From contig JARLHR010000224.1 of the NCBI GenBank assembly GCA_031292145.1, positions 1-37,842 of the forward strand: DNA of 37,842 nt, read 5' to 3'. The notes beneath the pieces were generated by a model. The model did not search any database and was not told where the DNA came from. It was given only the letters and a program-made list of their open reading frames with translations. Shown here piece by piece: positions 24,809 through 33,977 of this stretch. A program made the translations under genes and the position numbers. The first letter of the stretch is position 1; every line of letters starts with the position of its first letter. This stretch comes from Clostridium sp. (GTDB lineage: Bacteria > Bacillota > Clostridia > Clostridiales > Clostridiaceae).

Positions 24809-27067
24809 GTGGATATAAGAAATATAATCAATCAATTGACACTAGAGGAAAAGGCATCATTATGCTCTTTAAAAAATTTTTGGCAAACTCAAGATATTAA
24901 AAGACTTGGAATTCCATCTATAACTTTAACTGATGGCCCTTATGGAGTTGCAAAACGATTATCTGGTTTTTCTGATGTTATTCCATCCACTTGTTTTCCC
25001 ACATCTTCTGCTTTATCATCATCTTGGGATGTAGACCTAATTTATTCAGTTGGTGAAGCCATTGGCGAAGAATGCCAAGCAGAAGATGTTCAGATACTTT
25101 TAGGCCCTGCAATGAATATTCAACGTACTCCTCTTGGTGGCAGAAACTTTGAATATTATTCAGAAGATCCAGTATTAAGCGGTGAAATAGCCGCCTCTTT
25201 TATACAAGGCCTTCAAAGTCAGGGAATAGGTGCATGCGTAAAACATTTTCTTGCCAATAATCAAGAATATCATAGACAAATTATTAATAACATAATTGAT
25301 GACCAAGCACTCAACGAAATATATTTGCATAACTTTGAAATTGCCATTAAAAAAGGTAATCCCCTCGCTGCAATGGCTGCTTATAATAGCGTAAATGGAA
25401 CTCCTTGCTCAGAAAATACGTATTTTCTAACAGACGTTTTAAGAAATGAGTGGAATTTTGATGGACTAGTCATATCTGATTGGTTCGGAATAACTTCAAT
25501 TGTAGATGCTTTAAATGCAGGGGTAGATTTAGAAGCACCATATTCTTACGGTATCAACAGTAAGAATATAATTGAAGCTGTTTTAACTGGCATATTAGAT
25601 GTTTCTGTTCTTGATAAGGCTGTAGAAGATATACTAAATGTAGTATTTAAAGTTACTCAGGACAAAAAGGAAAATGCTACATATGACAAAGGAAAACATA
25701 ATGATTTAGCCAGGGAAGCTGCTGAAAATTCCATGGTTCTTCTTAAAAACAAGCATAATATTTTACCTCTAAAAAAAGAGAAATTAAAAAATAAAAAAAT
25801 AGGCATAATTGGTGAATATGCAAAAGAACCTAAATATCAAGGTAAAGGAAGCTCCGAAGTTACTCCTACTATGCTTGAAAATGCTTATGATGAAATAAAT
25901 AAATTGGTGGGAAACTCAATCAAACTACATTATTCAAAAGGATACAACACTTCAGATGAAATCATAGATGATGACGAAGCACTCCTTAGAGATTCAAAAA
26001 AAATCGCTAAAGAGTCTGATGTTGTTATATTATTTGTAGGTACATCTAAGTCTAGCGATTCTGAAGACATTGATAGGAAAAATATTGATTTGCCGGATAA
26101 TCAAATAAAATTAATTAAAGAAATTGGTAAGATTCATAAAAATGTTATTGTAGTACTTAGTAATGGCTCACCTGTCTCCATATCACCATGGGGCAAGTAT
26201 GTTGATGCTATTTTAGAAGCTTGGCTTGCTGGTCAAGCAAGTGGTGGTGCTATTGCAGACATTCTATTTGGAATAGTGACTCCATCTGGAAAACTCTCAT
26301 CAACTTTTCCTATAAAATTATCGGATATCCCAACATACTTAGATTATGTAGATCCAGGCAACAATTTAGAATATAAAGAAGGGATTTTTGTAGGATATAG
26401 ATATTATGACAAAAAAAATATGGATGTTGAATTTCCTTTTGGATTTGGATTATCCTATACTACCTTTGCTTATAGTGACTTAGTATTAAACAAAGATGTA
26501 GTTAAAGACAATGACACATTAGAAGTAAAACTCAAAATAAAAAATACTGGCAGATATTTTGGTAAAGAAATTATTCAACTTTATATTAAAAATCTTATAA
26601 GCACATCTCCAAAACCTAAAAAAGAATTAAAAGCTTTTACAAAAGTAGCGCTTTTCCCTGGAGAAGAAAAAGAGGTAAGTTTTATACTTAATACAAATGA
26701 TTTTTCACACTACGATATGACTAGCAACAATTGGGTTGCAGAAAGTGGACCTTATGAAATTTTAGTTGGTAAATCTTCCAGAGATATTGTGTTATCTAAA
26801 AACTTATACGTGCAATCATCCTATGTTCCAAAAATTGCATATACACAAAATACACTTATGGGAGATTTTCTTAAAAATCCAACATCTAAACCTATAATTG
26901 AACCATTCCTTATAAAGGCGGCACAAAATATAATGCCAGATGAAATTGAAAGAAATCAATTTTTAGAATATTTAAAAAGCATCCCAATTAGAAAATTAAT
27001 AATCATAAGCCAAGGAACTTTCACAGATGAAATGTTAGCCGATCTTTTAAAATCAATTAATAAATGA
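24809..27067 (+). CDS. Glycoside hydrolase family 3 beta-glucosidase (intracellular)
   Basis: A 752-residue GH3 enzyme: N-terminal TIM-barrel domain with TDGPYGVAKR (42-50), GPAMNIQRTPLGGRNFEYYSED in segments (99-120), KHF (145-147) and the nucleophile Asp224 in VISDWFG; then the alpha/beta sandwich domain (GKGSSEVTP, candidate acid/base Glu) and a C-terminal fibronectin III-like domain (FPFGFGLSYTTF onward). There is no signal peptide, so it acts on imported beta-glucosides or oligosaccharides in the cytoplasm. The start is a GTG at 24809 behind AAGGTG. No transporter is adjacent. The 3' end runs into a family A palindrome. Confidence 0.92.
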   Translation: MDIRNIINQLTLEEKASLCSLKNFWQTQDIKRLGIPSITLTDGPYGVAKRLSGFSDVIPSTCFPTSSALSSSWDVDLIYSVGEAIGEECQAEDVQILLGPAMNIQRTPLGGRNFEYYSEDPVLSGEIAASFIQGLQSQGIGACVKHFLANNQEYHRQIINNIIDDQALNEIYLHNFEIAIKKGNPLAAMAAYNSVNGTPCSENTYFLTDVLRNEWNFDGLVISDWFGITSIVDALNAGVDLEAPYSYGINSKNIIEAVLTGILDVSVLDKAVEDILNVVFKVTQDKKENATYDKGKHNDLAREAAENSMVLLKNKHNILPLKKEKLKNKKIGIIGEYAKEPKYQGKGSSEVTPTMLENAYDEINKLVGNSIKLHYSKGYNTSDEIIDDDEALLRDSKKIAKESDVVILFVGTSKSSDSEDIDRKNIDLPDNQIKLIKEIGKIHKNVIVVLSNGSPVSISPWGKYVDAILEAWLAGQASGGAIADILFGIVTPSGKLSSTFPIKLSDIPTYLDYVDPGNNLEYKEGIFVGYRYYDKKNMDVEFPFGFGLSYTTFAYSDLVLNKDVVKDNDTLEVKLKIKNTGRYFGKEIIQLYIKNLISTSPKPKKELKAFTKVALFPGEEKEVSFILNTNDFSHYDMTSNNWVAESGPYEILVGKSSRDIVLSKNLYVQSSYVPKIAYTQNTLMGDFLKNPTSKPIIEPFLIKAAQNIMPDEIERNQFLEYLKSIPIRKLIIISQGTFTDEMLADLLKSINK

Positions 27068-27091
27068 TTTTATAGATAAGTGACATTCATT

Positions 27092-27327
27092 TTAGACTTA
27101 TGTGGCGACCTACCGAAATTAGAAATATTTTTATTCCGAAAGACTATGAAAATATCGCTGAAGGTCCTAAGTTGCAGGTTGTACCAATTTAGCTTGCTCC
27201 AACTTTCAGTTTGACAAGCTAAATTGGAACAACCTACAACTAAGAACCTTTAACAGCTCATTTTCAAATGCTTTCTTCACAAAAATATTTCTAATTTCTT
27301 GTAGGGATACCACATTAAAGCCTAGTA
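27092..27327. repeat. Family A palindromic element, copy 2 (long form)
   Basis: A nested imperfect palindrome of about 235 bases between the convergent GH3 and amidase genes. Outer arms: GAAATTAGAAATATTTTT (27115-27132) pairs perfectly with 27281-27298. Middle arms run from about 27147 to 27190 and 27230 to 27272. Inner arms: CCAATTTAGCTTG (about 27184-27196) pairs with CAAGCTAAATTGG (about 27215-27228). The ends resemble copies 1 and 3 (TTTAGACTTATGTGG, GCCTAGTAAG). Confidence 0.85.
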
Positions 27328-27490
27328 AGTGTATATTTATTCCACAAATAAATCAATATTATAAATTGGATATCTATATAAATGTGAAATCAGTATATTA
27401 CGCACTGATTGTGCCTAATTATACACTATATATACTAGTAAGCCATAAAATCCTTTAAAAATCAAAAATACGATACTTAAGAAGTAGTCT

Positions 27491-28246
27491 TTAAATATTT
27501 GCTTTTATTGCACCTGCAATACTTTCTGCTAATTTTTGTTGACTAGCTGGATCTGCACATCTTTTTGCTTCTTCTTCGTTTGTTATAAAACCTGCTTCTA
27601 CAATTACAGATGGCATATTTGTGTTTTTTATAAATAATCGACTATCCTTTATGCCTCTGTTATTTAAGTTAAGATTTTTCGCAATACTATTATTTACAGC
27701 TGCTGCTAATTTCTTGCTAACTTCCAATTTATTCGGAGCTGCTCCACCTTTAAAGCCTTCTCCTTGTTCTGCTGAACTATAGTATGTTTCTACTCCCTTA
27801 ACTTCCGGCAGATTTACTGTAGCATTATGATGTATGCTTATAAAAAAATCTGCTTTTGCTTTATTGGCAAGTGTAACTCTGCTTGTTAAGTCCTGGTATA
27901 CGTCTATCTTTGCTTTCTCACCTTCATATCTAGTCATCACAACATTATAACCTCTCTTTTCAAGTTCCACTTTTAACTTAGATGCAATTTGCATATTTAA
28001 CTCTACTTCTTTATAAGTTATTCCTTTAATTGTAGATTGAGCACCTAAATCCCCACCATAATTATGACCTGGATCAATTACGATAGTTTTCCTAGTTTTA
28101 TCTAATTTTGCTATAGCTGCAATGGCTTGATTACTTATTGCAGATTTAGTTGTTGTAGCTGCTTGTACACCTATTGTCGGAACTAATCCTAATGCCATTG
28201 TAAATCCAAGTACACACATAACAATTTTCTTTTTAATTTTAAACAT
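27491..28246 (-). CDS. Secreted N-acetylmuramoyl-L-alanine amidase (Amidase_3)
   Basis: A 251-residue secreted peptidoglycan amidase. A signal peptide (MFKIKKKIVMCVLGFTMALG, cleavage near GVQAA, residues 26-30) precedes one Amidase_3 domain. Zinc ligands are His61 (VIDPGHNYGG), Glu80 (YKEVELN) and His139 (ISIHHNA); the catalytic Glu217 is in VIVEAGF. It cleaves the bond between MurNAc and L-Ala. It lacks a separate cell-wall-binding domain. A GGAGGTGGAG site precedes the ATG. The upstream minus-strand gene is a wall-binding LRR protein ended by its own terminator, so the two are separate units with a shared cell-surface theme. Confidence 0.95.
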   Translation of the reverse strand: MFKIKKKIVMCVLGFTMALGLVPTIGVQAATTTKSAISNQAIAAIAKLDKTRKTIVIDPGHNYGGDLGAQSTIKGITYKEVELNMQIASKLKVELEKRGYNVVMTRYEGEKAKIDVYQDLTSRVTLANKAKADFFISIHHNATVNLPEVKGVETYYSSAEQGEGFKGGAAPNKLEVSKKLAAAVNNSIAKNLNLNNRGIKDSRLFIKNTNMPSVIVEAGFITNEEEAKRCADPASQQKLAESIAGAIKANI

Positions 28247-28417
28247 ATCTCCACCTCCCTCCTCATTTAATATTACCAGACATATTTACATATTTAAAGA
28301 AAATATTCAATATTTTAACTTTAAATACACATTATCAAATAAGTACACTCCAATTACTAACTATATTTTATATTTTAGTTTTAGACTAAAAAAACATACT
28401 CTTCTAATAAATGTTTT

Positions 28418-28468
28418 CGAAAAAAAGCTATTGCATAAAATAATAATAAAAATCATTTTGCAACAGCC
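28418..28468 (-). terminator. Terminator of the LRR/cell-wall-binding gene
   Basis: On the minus strand GCTGTTGCAAAAT pairs with ATTTTATGCAATAGC (one bulge, one mismatch) and is followed by a run of T at 28426-28420. It lies 22 bases after the stop codon. Confidence 0.75.
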
Positions 28469-28489
28469 TTAATTAATAATATATATATC

Positions 28490-30175
28490 TTATTTAACCC
28501 ACGCCCCACTTGAATTAACATAATATCCATCTATGCGTGTATTATGTGCCATTTTGCCATCATAATAGAAATAGTACCAACTTCCATCTATATAAGCCCA
28601 GCAAGCTCTTTTCATAGCTCCTTTGTATCCATCTGCATTTGGATTAAAATAGAACCAGTTTCCGTTAATATACTGCCATCCTGTTACCATTGCTGCTTTA
28701 CCCTCTGAATCTGGTTTTAAATAATAGCTATATCCATCCCCAAGATCTATAAATTCTGTAGCCATTTGACCATTTCCATAGAAATAATACCAGTTATCCC
28801 CCTCATTATACCAGCCTGTTAATTTTGTTCCGTCACTCCATAGCCAGTACCAATAGTCACCGTCTTTATTCCACCCATATTCTACATCTGAAGATCCTAT
28901 ATTAATCTTTACATTTGGCCCACTTATTTTTTCTCCTATTTTTACTGTTTTGTTTGGAATATCAATGCTATCTCCAGCAAAACTACTAAATGCACCATCC
29001 CCTATCTCTGTTACAGTAGCAGGAATATTAATACTAGTTAAACTATGACAATCAGAAAATGCGCCGTTACCAATATTCTTTACTCCCCATGGAATTACAA
29101 CACTTGTTACACTTATGCTATTACCATATCTATAATGACGAGACCCATCAATATCAATATAAGAAAAGGCTCTATCCCCTATAGTAGTTACATTTGATGG
29201 AATTACTATATCTCCAGTTGCACTTCTGCCATCTATTAGAATATTATTTACAACTACAAGTGGATCTGAATTTCTTTGATTTGTAAGCCAAGGAGTATTT
29301 TCAAAAGCAGATTCCCCTATTTCACTTACACTCGCTGGAATCCCAATATCACTCAAGCTTGTGCAGCCAAGAAAAGCATATTTTCCAATGTGCTTTACGT
29401 TATTGGGAATTTTCACACTTGTAATCCCTGTATATGAAAATGCACTATCCCCTATCTCTGTTACAGTATCTGAAATATTAATATTAGTTAAACTATGACA
29501 ATCAGAAAATGCACCGTTACCAATCTTCTTTACTCCCGATGGAATTGTAACACTTCTTATACTTGGTGTATTAGTTTCTAACGAATTATCACTATAATCA
29601 AAAGCACTATCCCCTATAGTAGTTACATTTGATGGGATTACAATATCTCCTGTTGCACTTTTACCATCTATTAAAATATTATTTACAACTACAAGTGGAT
29701 TTGAATTTCTTTGATTTGTAAGCCAAGGAGTGTTTTCAAAAGCCATACAATCTATTTCACTTACACTTGCTGGAATATCAATATTGCTTAAGCTCGTACA
29801 TCCATAGAACGCAGCTGCTCCAACATACTTTACAGTAGTCGGAATTTTCACATTTGTAATATCTGTGCAGTCCATTAATCCATCTTCTCCTATACTTGAT
29901 ACAGTGTAACCATCAAGTTTCTCTGGAATCTCAATTTCTCCACTTAAATTACTATTTTCATTTACCCAAATAGATATTGTTCCATCAGGGCAAAAATCAT
30001 ATGACCATTTAATATTATTTTTGTCCACACCTATTTTTCCTGCACTCCCAAAACGTGATGCTATAAAATTCGTTGATGTAGAATCACTCGCTGCTAATGC
30101 TACTTTATAATTTGAAAAACTTATACTTAATGCAATAATTAATAAACCTATCATATGCTTTTTTTGTTTTAACAT
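28490..30175 (-). CDS. Secreted leucine-rich-repeat (BspA/LRR_5) protein with cell-wall-binding repeats
   Basis: A 561-residue surface protein. A signal peptide (about 1-28) is followed by BspA-type LRR_5 repeats (about 85-425; IPSSVTTIGDSAF-like units) and by a C-terminal set of aromatic cell-wall-binding repeats (about 430-561; GWYNEGDNWYYFYGNGQMA, GNWFYFNPNADG, GSWYYFYYDGKMA) of the choline-binding/CW_1 type. Residues about 117-247 and 262-396 are near-identical copies, including FENTPWLTNQRNS, PLVVVNNILIDG and GNGAFSDCHSLT, so the LRR part grew by a recent internal duplication. It is likely an adhesin or cell-surface scaffold held on the wall by the C-terminal repeats. GGAGGGATT precedes the ATG. 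Confidence 0.93.
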   Translation of the reverse strand: MLKQKKHMIGLLIIALSISFSNYKVALAASDSTSTNFIASRFGSAGKIGVDKNNIKWSYDFCPDGTISIWVNENSNLSGEIEIPEKLDGYTVSSIGEDGLMDCTDITNVKIPTTVKYVGAAAFYGCTSLSNIDIPASVSEIDCMAFENTPWLTNQRNSNPLVVVNNILIDGKSATGDIVIPSNVTTIGDSAFDYSDNSLETNTPSIRSVTIPSGVKKIGNGAFSDCHSLTNINISDTVTEIGDSAFSYTGITSVKIPNNVKHIGKYAFLGCTSLSDIGIPASVSEIGESAFENTPWLTNQRNSDPLVVVNNILIDGRSATGDIVIPSNVTTIGDRAFSYIDIDGSRHYRYGNSISVTSVVIPWGVKNIGNGAFSDCHSLTSINIPATVTEIGDGAFSSFAGDSIDIPNKTVKIGEKISGPNVKINIGSSDVEYGWNKDGDYWYWLWSDGTKLTGWYNEGDNWYYFYGNGQMATEFIDLGDGYSYYLKPDSEGKAAMVTGWQYINGNWFYFNPNADGYKGAMKRACWAYIDGSWYYFYYDGKMAHNTRIDGYYVNSSGAWVK

Positions 30176-30512
30176 TATTAATCCCTCCTATTAAAATTAA
30201 TTTACTATGTCTTAACATTTATTTTCCATAAAAATACTCCTTATCACATTGTTTATTATTAGATATCAATACAATAATATCCATAGCAATACTATCATAT
30301 TTTTTATTTCATCTGCAATTCTATTACTTTATTATTAATCTTAATTTTATCTTAAAAAATTTTAATGATACTTTAATTCTTACATCATATGAATAAACAG
30401 CATCAAATCTCGAGTTAAATGGTAAATTACTGGAATTATAAATACTATGTTTTCTTAAGATTATTACCAATAGTATTATTTTCCGAAATAAAAAAATATA
30501 CTAAAAAGAAAG
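30176..30512. other. Intergenic region between divergent genes, no gene seen
   Basis: About 340 AT-rich bases between the LRR gene (minus) and the GH8 gene (plus). No ORF, strong hairpin or promoter pair stands out. It presumably holds both promoters. Confidence 0.4.
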
Positions 30513-30515
30513 GTG

Positions 30516-31694
30516 ATGGTTAAAATTTATAATGATTCTTTTATTAATTTATATTCTCAAACTAGTTTAAATTTCGATTTATTATCTTTTTATAATGATT
30601 GGAAAGTGCGTTACTTAAAATCTGTAGAGAATTCTTCCCCCTTAGAAGAATATCTGTATTATGCCTTGGATCAGCCTACTGCTAACAACGCAGTTACTGT
30701 TTCAGAAGCTATGGGGTATGGTTTAGTAATATTTTCACTTATGAGTAAATTTGATGCTACAGCTAAAGCTCATTTTACTTATCTATATAACTATATAAAA
30801 TCATTTCCCAGCATTTATAATAATAACTTGATGGCCTGGCAGCAAATTAAGAATGCTAACGGCGATATTGTTAATGCTGAATCTGAAACCTCTTCTGCTA
30901 CAGATGGTGATATGGAAATTAGTTATGGTTTACTTCTTGCTCATAAAATTTGGGGAGTAAATGATGAAATTAATTATAAAACTGAAGCAATTAAGAGAAT
31001 TAAGGCTTTAATGGATAGCTGCGTAAATAAAAAAGATTATATATTAACTTTAGGGGATTGGGTAAAAGGAATAAAGGAAAATAACTATAAATTTGTTACA
31101 AGATGCTCAGATTTTTTAATATATCACATAAAGGAATTTATTGAATTTGATACTGAAAATAGCAAGGAATGGGAACTAGTAATAGAAAAAATTAACTCTA
31201 TAATTAGTGAGCAAATGAATAATCTATCAAAATACAATGGTTTAATGCCTGATTTTTTAATAAAAGATAACCTTAGTTATATACCACCAAAAGGTAAAAT
31301 TTTGGAATCTAATCATGATGGTGATTATTATTATAATAGCTGCAGAATCCCTTGGAGATATTCTATGGATATTATTTTAAATGGGACACCTGTAACTAAC
31401 CAGCTTCACAATCTAAATGAATGGATTAAAAACACAACTTTCTATAATCCTGACAATATAAAATCAGGTTATTACATAATTAATGACTATCCTGGTAAAC
31501 CCTTTGGTATTTCTAATGATTTATCTTTCATTGCTCCATTTTTGGTTAGTTCCATTATAGAAAAAGGAAATGATAATTGGACTATTTCTCTTTGGAAATC
31601 TTTAATGAATAAGCCAATAACTAAATGTACCTTTTATGAAAATACGTTAAAGCTATTGGCAATGATAGTTGTAACTGGCAATTGGATACCCTAG
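30516..31694 (+). CDS. Glycoside hydrolase family 8 (endoglucanase/licheninase-like), no signal peptide
   Basis: A 392-residue GH8 enzyme. The catalytic acid is Glu64 in AVTVSEAMGYGL. SATDGDMEISYGLLLA (from 127) holds the substrate-binding Asp130, and RIPWRYSMDIIL holds the expected catalytic-base Asp. GH8 enzymes cut beta-1,4 or mixed beta-1,3-1,4 glucans, chitosan or xylan; some act as exo-oligoxylanases. The N-terminus (MVKIYNDSFINLYS) has no signal peptide, unlike most bacterial endo-acting members, so an intracellular oligosaccharide-trimming role is possible, matching the cytoplasmic GH3 nearby. The AGAAAGG site lies close to both GTG 30513 and ATG 30516; the ATG is chosen. The stop codon TAG lies inside the family A palindrome. 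Confidence 0.85.
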   Translation: MVKIYNDSFINLYSQTSLNFDLLSFYNDWKVRYLKSVENSSPLEEYLYYALDQPTANNAVTVSEAMGYGLVIFSLMSKFDATAKAHFTYLYNYIKSFPSIYNNNLMAWQQIKNANGDIVNAESETSSATDGDMEISYGLLLAHKIWGVNDEINYKTEAIKRIKALMDSCVNKKDYILTLGDWVKGIKENNYKFVTRCSDFLIYHIKEFIEFDTENSKEWELVIEKINSIISEQMNNLSKYNGLMPDFLIKDNLSYIPPKGKILESNHDGDYYYNSCRIPWRYSMDIILNGTPVTNQLHNLNEWIKNTTFYNPDNIKSGYYIINDYPGKPFGISNDLSFIAPFLVSSIIEKGNDNWTISLWKSLMNKPITKCTFYENTLKLLAMIVVTGNWIP

Positions 31695-31927
31695 ACTTAT
31701 ACACTATCTACCGAAATCAAATACATTTGTGTCACGCAGGACTATGAAAATTTCGCTGAAATCACTAAGAGGAAGGTTGTTCCACTTTGGCTTGCTCCAA
31801 TCATTAGATTGGATAAGCTAAAGTGGAACAACCTTCCTCTAAGTGCTTTTAGCATCGAAATTTTCAAATGCCTGCTACACACAAATGTATTTTGATTTCT
31901 GGTGTAGATGTGAATTCAAAGTCTAGT
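31688..31927. repeat. Family A palindromic element, copy 3 (long form)
   Basis: A nested palindrome of about 237 bases between the convergent GH8 and GNAT genes. Outer arms: AAATCAAATACATTTGTGT (near 31704-31723) pairs with ACACAAATGTATTTTGATTT (near 31879-31898). Inner arms: GAGGAAGGTTGTTCCACTTT (near 31769-31788) pairs with AAAGTGGAACAACCTTCCTC (near 31820-31839). It starts CCCTAGACTTAT, where the TAG is the stop codon of the GH8 gene, and ends GTCTAGTAAA. Confidence 0.88.
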
Positions 31928-31949
31928 AAATATATTAATATCAATTAGT

Positions 31950-32888
31950 CTAATTCTTGTACTGTATATCTATAGTGTATTTATAATAATTCATCACTGA
32001 TATTTCTTTAAAATCACAAGATTTATACAAATTAAGTGCTTTGCTGTTTTTAGCTGCTACATCTAAGCTTACTTTATTTATATTTCTTTCATTTATTAAT
32101 TTCAAAGCTTCCTTTAACGCCGCTTTTCCATAACCTTTACCTCTAAATTCAGGCAATAATCCAAATCCAAATATAAAAGCCGAATCATTATTATACTCAA
32201 TATTAATTTTACCTATTACTTTATTATTTAGTTCAATCATATAAGCATCTGAAATTATAAATCCATCATCCATTTCAATTTTTTCAGTTTCTTCTGTATT
32301 TGAATCTACGCCACTTTTACTTTCTTCCTCATCACCAAAATAAATTAACTTCTGCCTTTCTATCTCAATTTTATCAGATTTATCTGCCTTCCTAAGATTA
32401 ACAACTTTTTTATTTTCCACGGTAGTATTATTTGATAACTCCATCCTATATTCTGAAAAATTATATTCTCCACCTAGAGATTTTATAAACTCAATTCCTG
32501 ATATTGACTTTTCATCTGATAGTAGTAGTATTTTATTAAAATTTCTATTATCACACTCATTTATTGCAAGTTTAAAGAGCTTTTTAAAGATACCTTTTCT
32601 CCTCCACTCCGGATGAGTCATACCATTTATTTCAGCTACATTTCCTCCAAAGCATGAAATACCCATATAAGCAACTAAAACATCCCCCACATAACACAAA
32701 AATTCATTTATTTTTCTCGTACCAGTTTTTAAATTTTTATACATTTCTAATTTATAATCCAATTCTAATTTTAAATTCACCTTATCTTTTGAACTTACAA
32801 TCTCTTGAAGTTCATTTATTTCTTCACATTCCTTTTGATATATATACTCTTTTATATAAATAACTTGATTTAATACCTTATCCTGCAT
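31950..32888 (-). CDS. Tandem GNAT-family N-acetyltransferase
   Basis: A 312-residue protein with two GNAT domains. The N-terminal half has CYVGDVLVAYMGISCFG and the acetyl-CoA loop HPEWRRKGIFKKLF (about 92-105). The C-terminal half is more complete, with LLPEFRGKGYGKAALKEAL (R/QxxGxG/A, about 240-258) and ALNLYKSCDFKEI. The substrate is unknown; resemblance is to amino-group acetyltransferases of the RimI or mycothiol-synthase-like two-domain type. The ATG lies directly after rsgA's stop region reading in the same direction (1 base gap), so the two are in one operon with rsgA first. An AAGGGGA site precedes the ATG and lies inside the end of rsgA. Confidence 0.85.
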   Translation of the reverse strand: MQDKVLNQVIYIKEYIYQKECEEINELQEIVSSKDKVNLKLELDYKLEMYKNLKTGTRKINEFLCYVGDVLVAYMGISCFGGNVAEINGMTHPEWRRKGIFKKLFKLAINECDNRNFNKILLLSDEKSISGIEFIKSLGGEYNFSEYRMELSNNTTVENKKVVNLRKADKSDKIEIERQKLIYFGDEEESKSGVDSNTEETEKIEMDDGFIISDAYMIELNNKVIGKINIEYNNDSAFIFGFGLLPEFRGKGYGKAALKEALKLINERNINKVSLDVAAKNSKALNLYKSCDFKEISVMNYYKYTIDIQYKN

Positions 32889-32889
32889 T

Positions 32890-33963
32890 TTAAAATCCCC
32901 TTTTTGCTTGCTTTTGAAATTTAGATATACTCTTCCACTTAGCTTTCTCTTTCTGTTGAAGATTTGCGCTTTCTTTTCTTTCAGCGAATTCTGCTTCTTT
33001 TTTTAACTTTAAATAATTGTTCCATCTATCCTTTGACAATTCCCCATTTTCCAAAGCAGCTTTTACTGCGCAACCTGGCTCTTTATCATGACTGCAATCT
33101 GAGAATTTACACTCTTTAGCCAATTTTTCTATATCCTCAAAGACTATATCAAGCCCCTCTGACACATCCCACATCTCTAGTTCACGCATACCAGGAGTAT
33201 CAATAACCATAGCATCATTTTTAAGCTTGATTAACTGCCTATGAGTTGTTGTATGACGGCCTTTACTATCATCTTCACGAATTTCTTTTACCTTCATTAT
33301 TTCTTCGCCAGAAAGTGCATTAACCAGTGATGATTTACCTATACCAGAAGAACCTAAAAATACAACAGTTTTATAAGGCTCTATATAACCCCATAATTCA
33401 TCCAATCCGTCTCCTGTAAGTGAGCTTACTGCTATAACAGGAACAAACGGTGCTATTTCCCCGACTATTTCTATATACGAACTATAATCATCACATAAAT
33501 CACGCTTAGTCAGTATGATAACCGGCATAGCTCCGCTTTGCCATGCAGCGGTTAAATACCTCTCAGTTCTTTTTACATTAAAATCATTATTTAGTGAAAC
33601 CATTATAAATACATAATCAAAATTAGCGGCTACAATCTGTTCCACCTTATTAAATGAATCTAGCCTTGAAAATTTACTTTTTCTTTCAAGTACATGATAT
33701 ATAATATCTTCCCCTAAAGGATTATGCTTTACTAGAACAAAATCTCCTATTGTAGGATACACATTATATACCCTATCATTATAGAACAATGAACCTTTTA
33801 ATTTTCCTAAACTTTCTCCATATTCTGTTGCAAGCTTATATTGTTCCTTTTGAACCTCAATAACTCTTGCAGGCATTAAATCATCTAAAGCTATATTGAG
33901 TTCATTTACCTTATTTTCAAAAAATTCATTATATCCGTATTTTTTTAAAGTATTATTTTTCAT
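32890..33963 (-). CDS. rsgA: Ribosome small subunit-dependent GTPase A
   Basis: A 357-residue circularly permuted GTPase that checks late maturation of the 30S subunit. An N-terminal OB fold (about 30-95) precedes the GTPase domain with motif order G4 (LTKRDLCD), G1 (GSSGIGKSSLVN) and G3 (DTPGMRE), followed by the zinc knuckle (CKFSDCSHDKEPGC). A basic C-terminus (KWKSISKFQKQAKRGF) completes it. The frame is open to 33978, but GGAGG (in 33968-33976) fits ATG 33963, or the ATG one codon before it. A short ORF with a strong ribosome binding site and a hairpin lie directly upstream. Unlike the common stp-prkC-rsgA-rpe order, here it is grouped with a GNAT gene. Confidence 0.95.
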   Translation of the reverse strand: MKNNTLKKYGYNEFFENKVNELNIALDDLMPARVIEVQKEQYKLATEYGESLGKLKGSLFYNDRVYNVYPTIGDFVLVKHNPLGEDIIYHVLERKSKFSRLDSFNKVEQIVAANFDYVFIMVSLNNDFNVKRTERYLTAAWQSGAMPVIILTKRDLCDDYSSYIEIVGEIAPFVPVIAVSSLTGDGLDELWGYIEPYKTVVFLGSSGIGKSSLVNALSGEEIMKVKEIREDDSKGRHTTTHRQLIKLKNDAMVIDTPGMRELEMWDVSEGLDIVFEDIEKLAKECKFSDCSHDKEPGCAVKAALENGELSKDRWNNYLKLKKEAEFAERKESANLQQKEKAKWKSISKFQKQAKRGF

Positions 33964-33977
33964 CATATTCCTCCACA

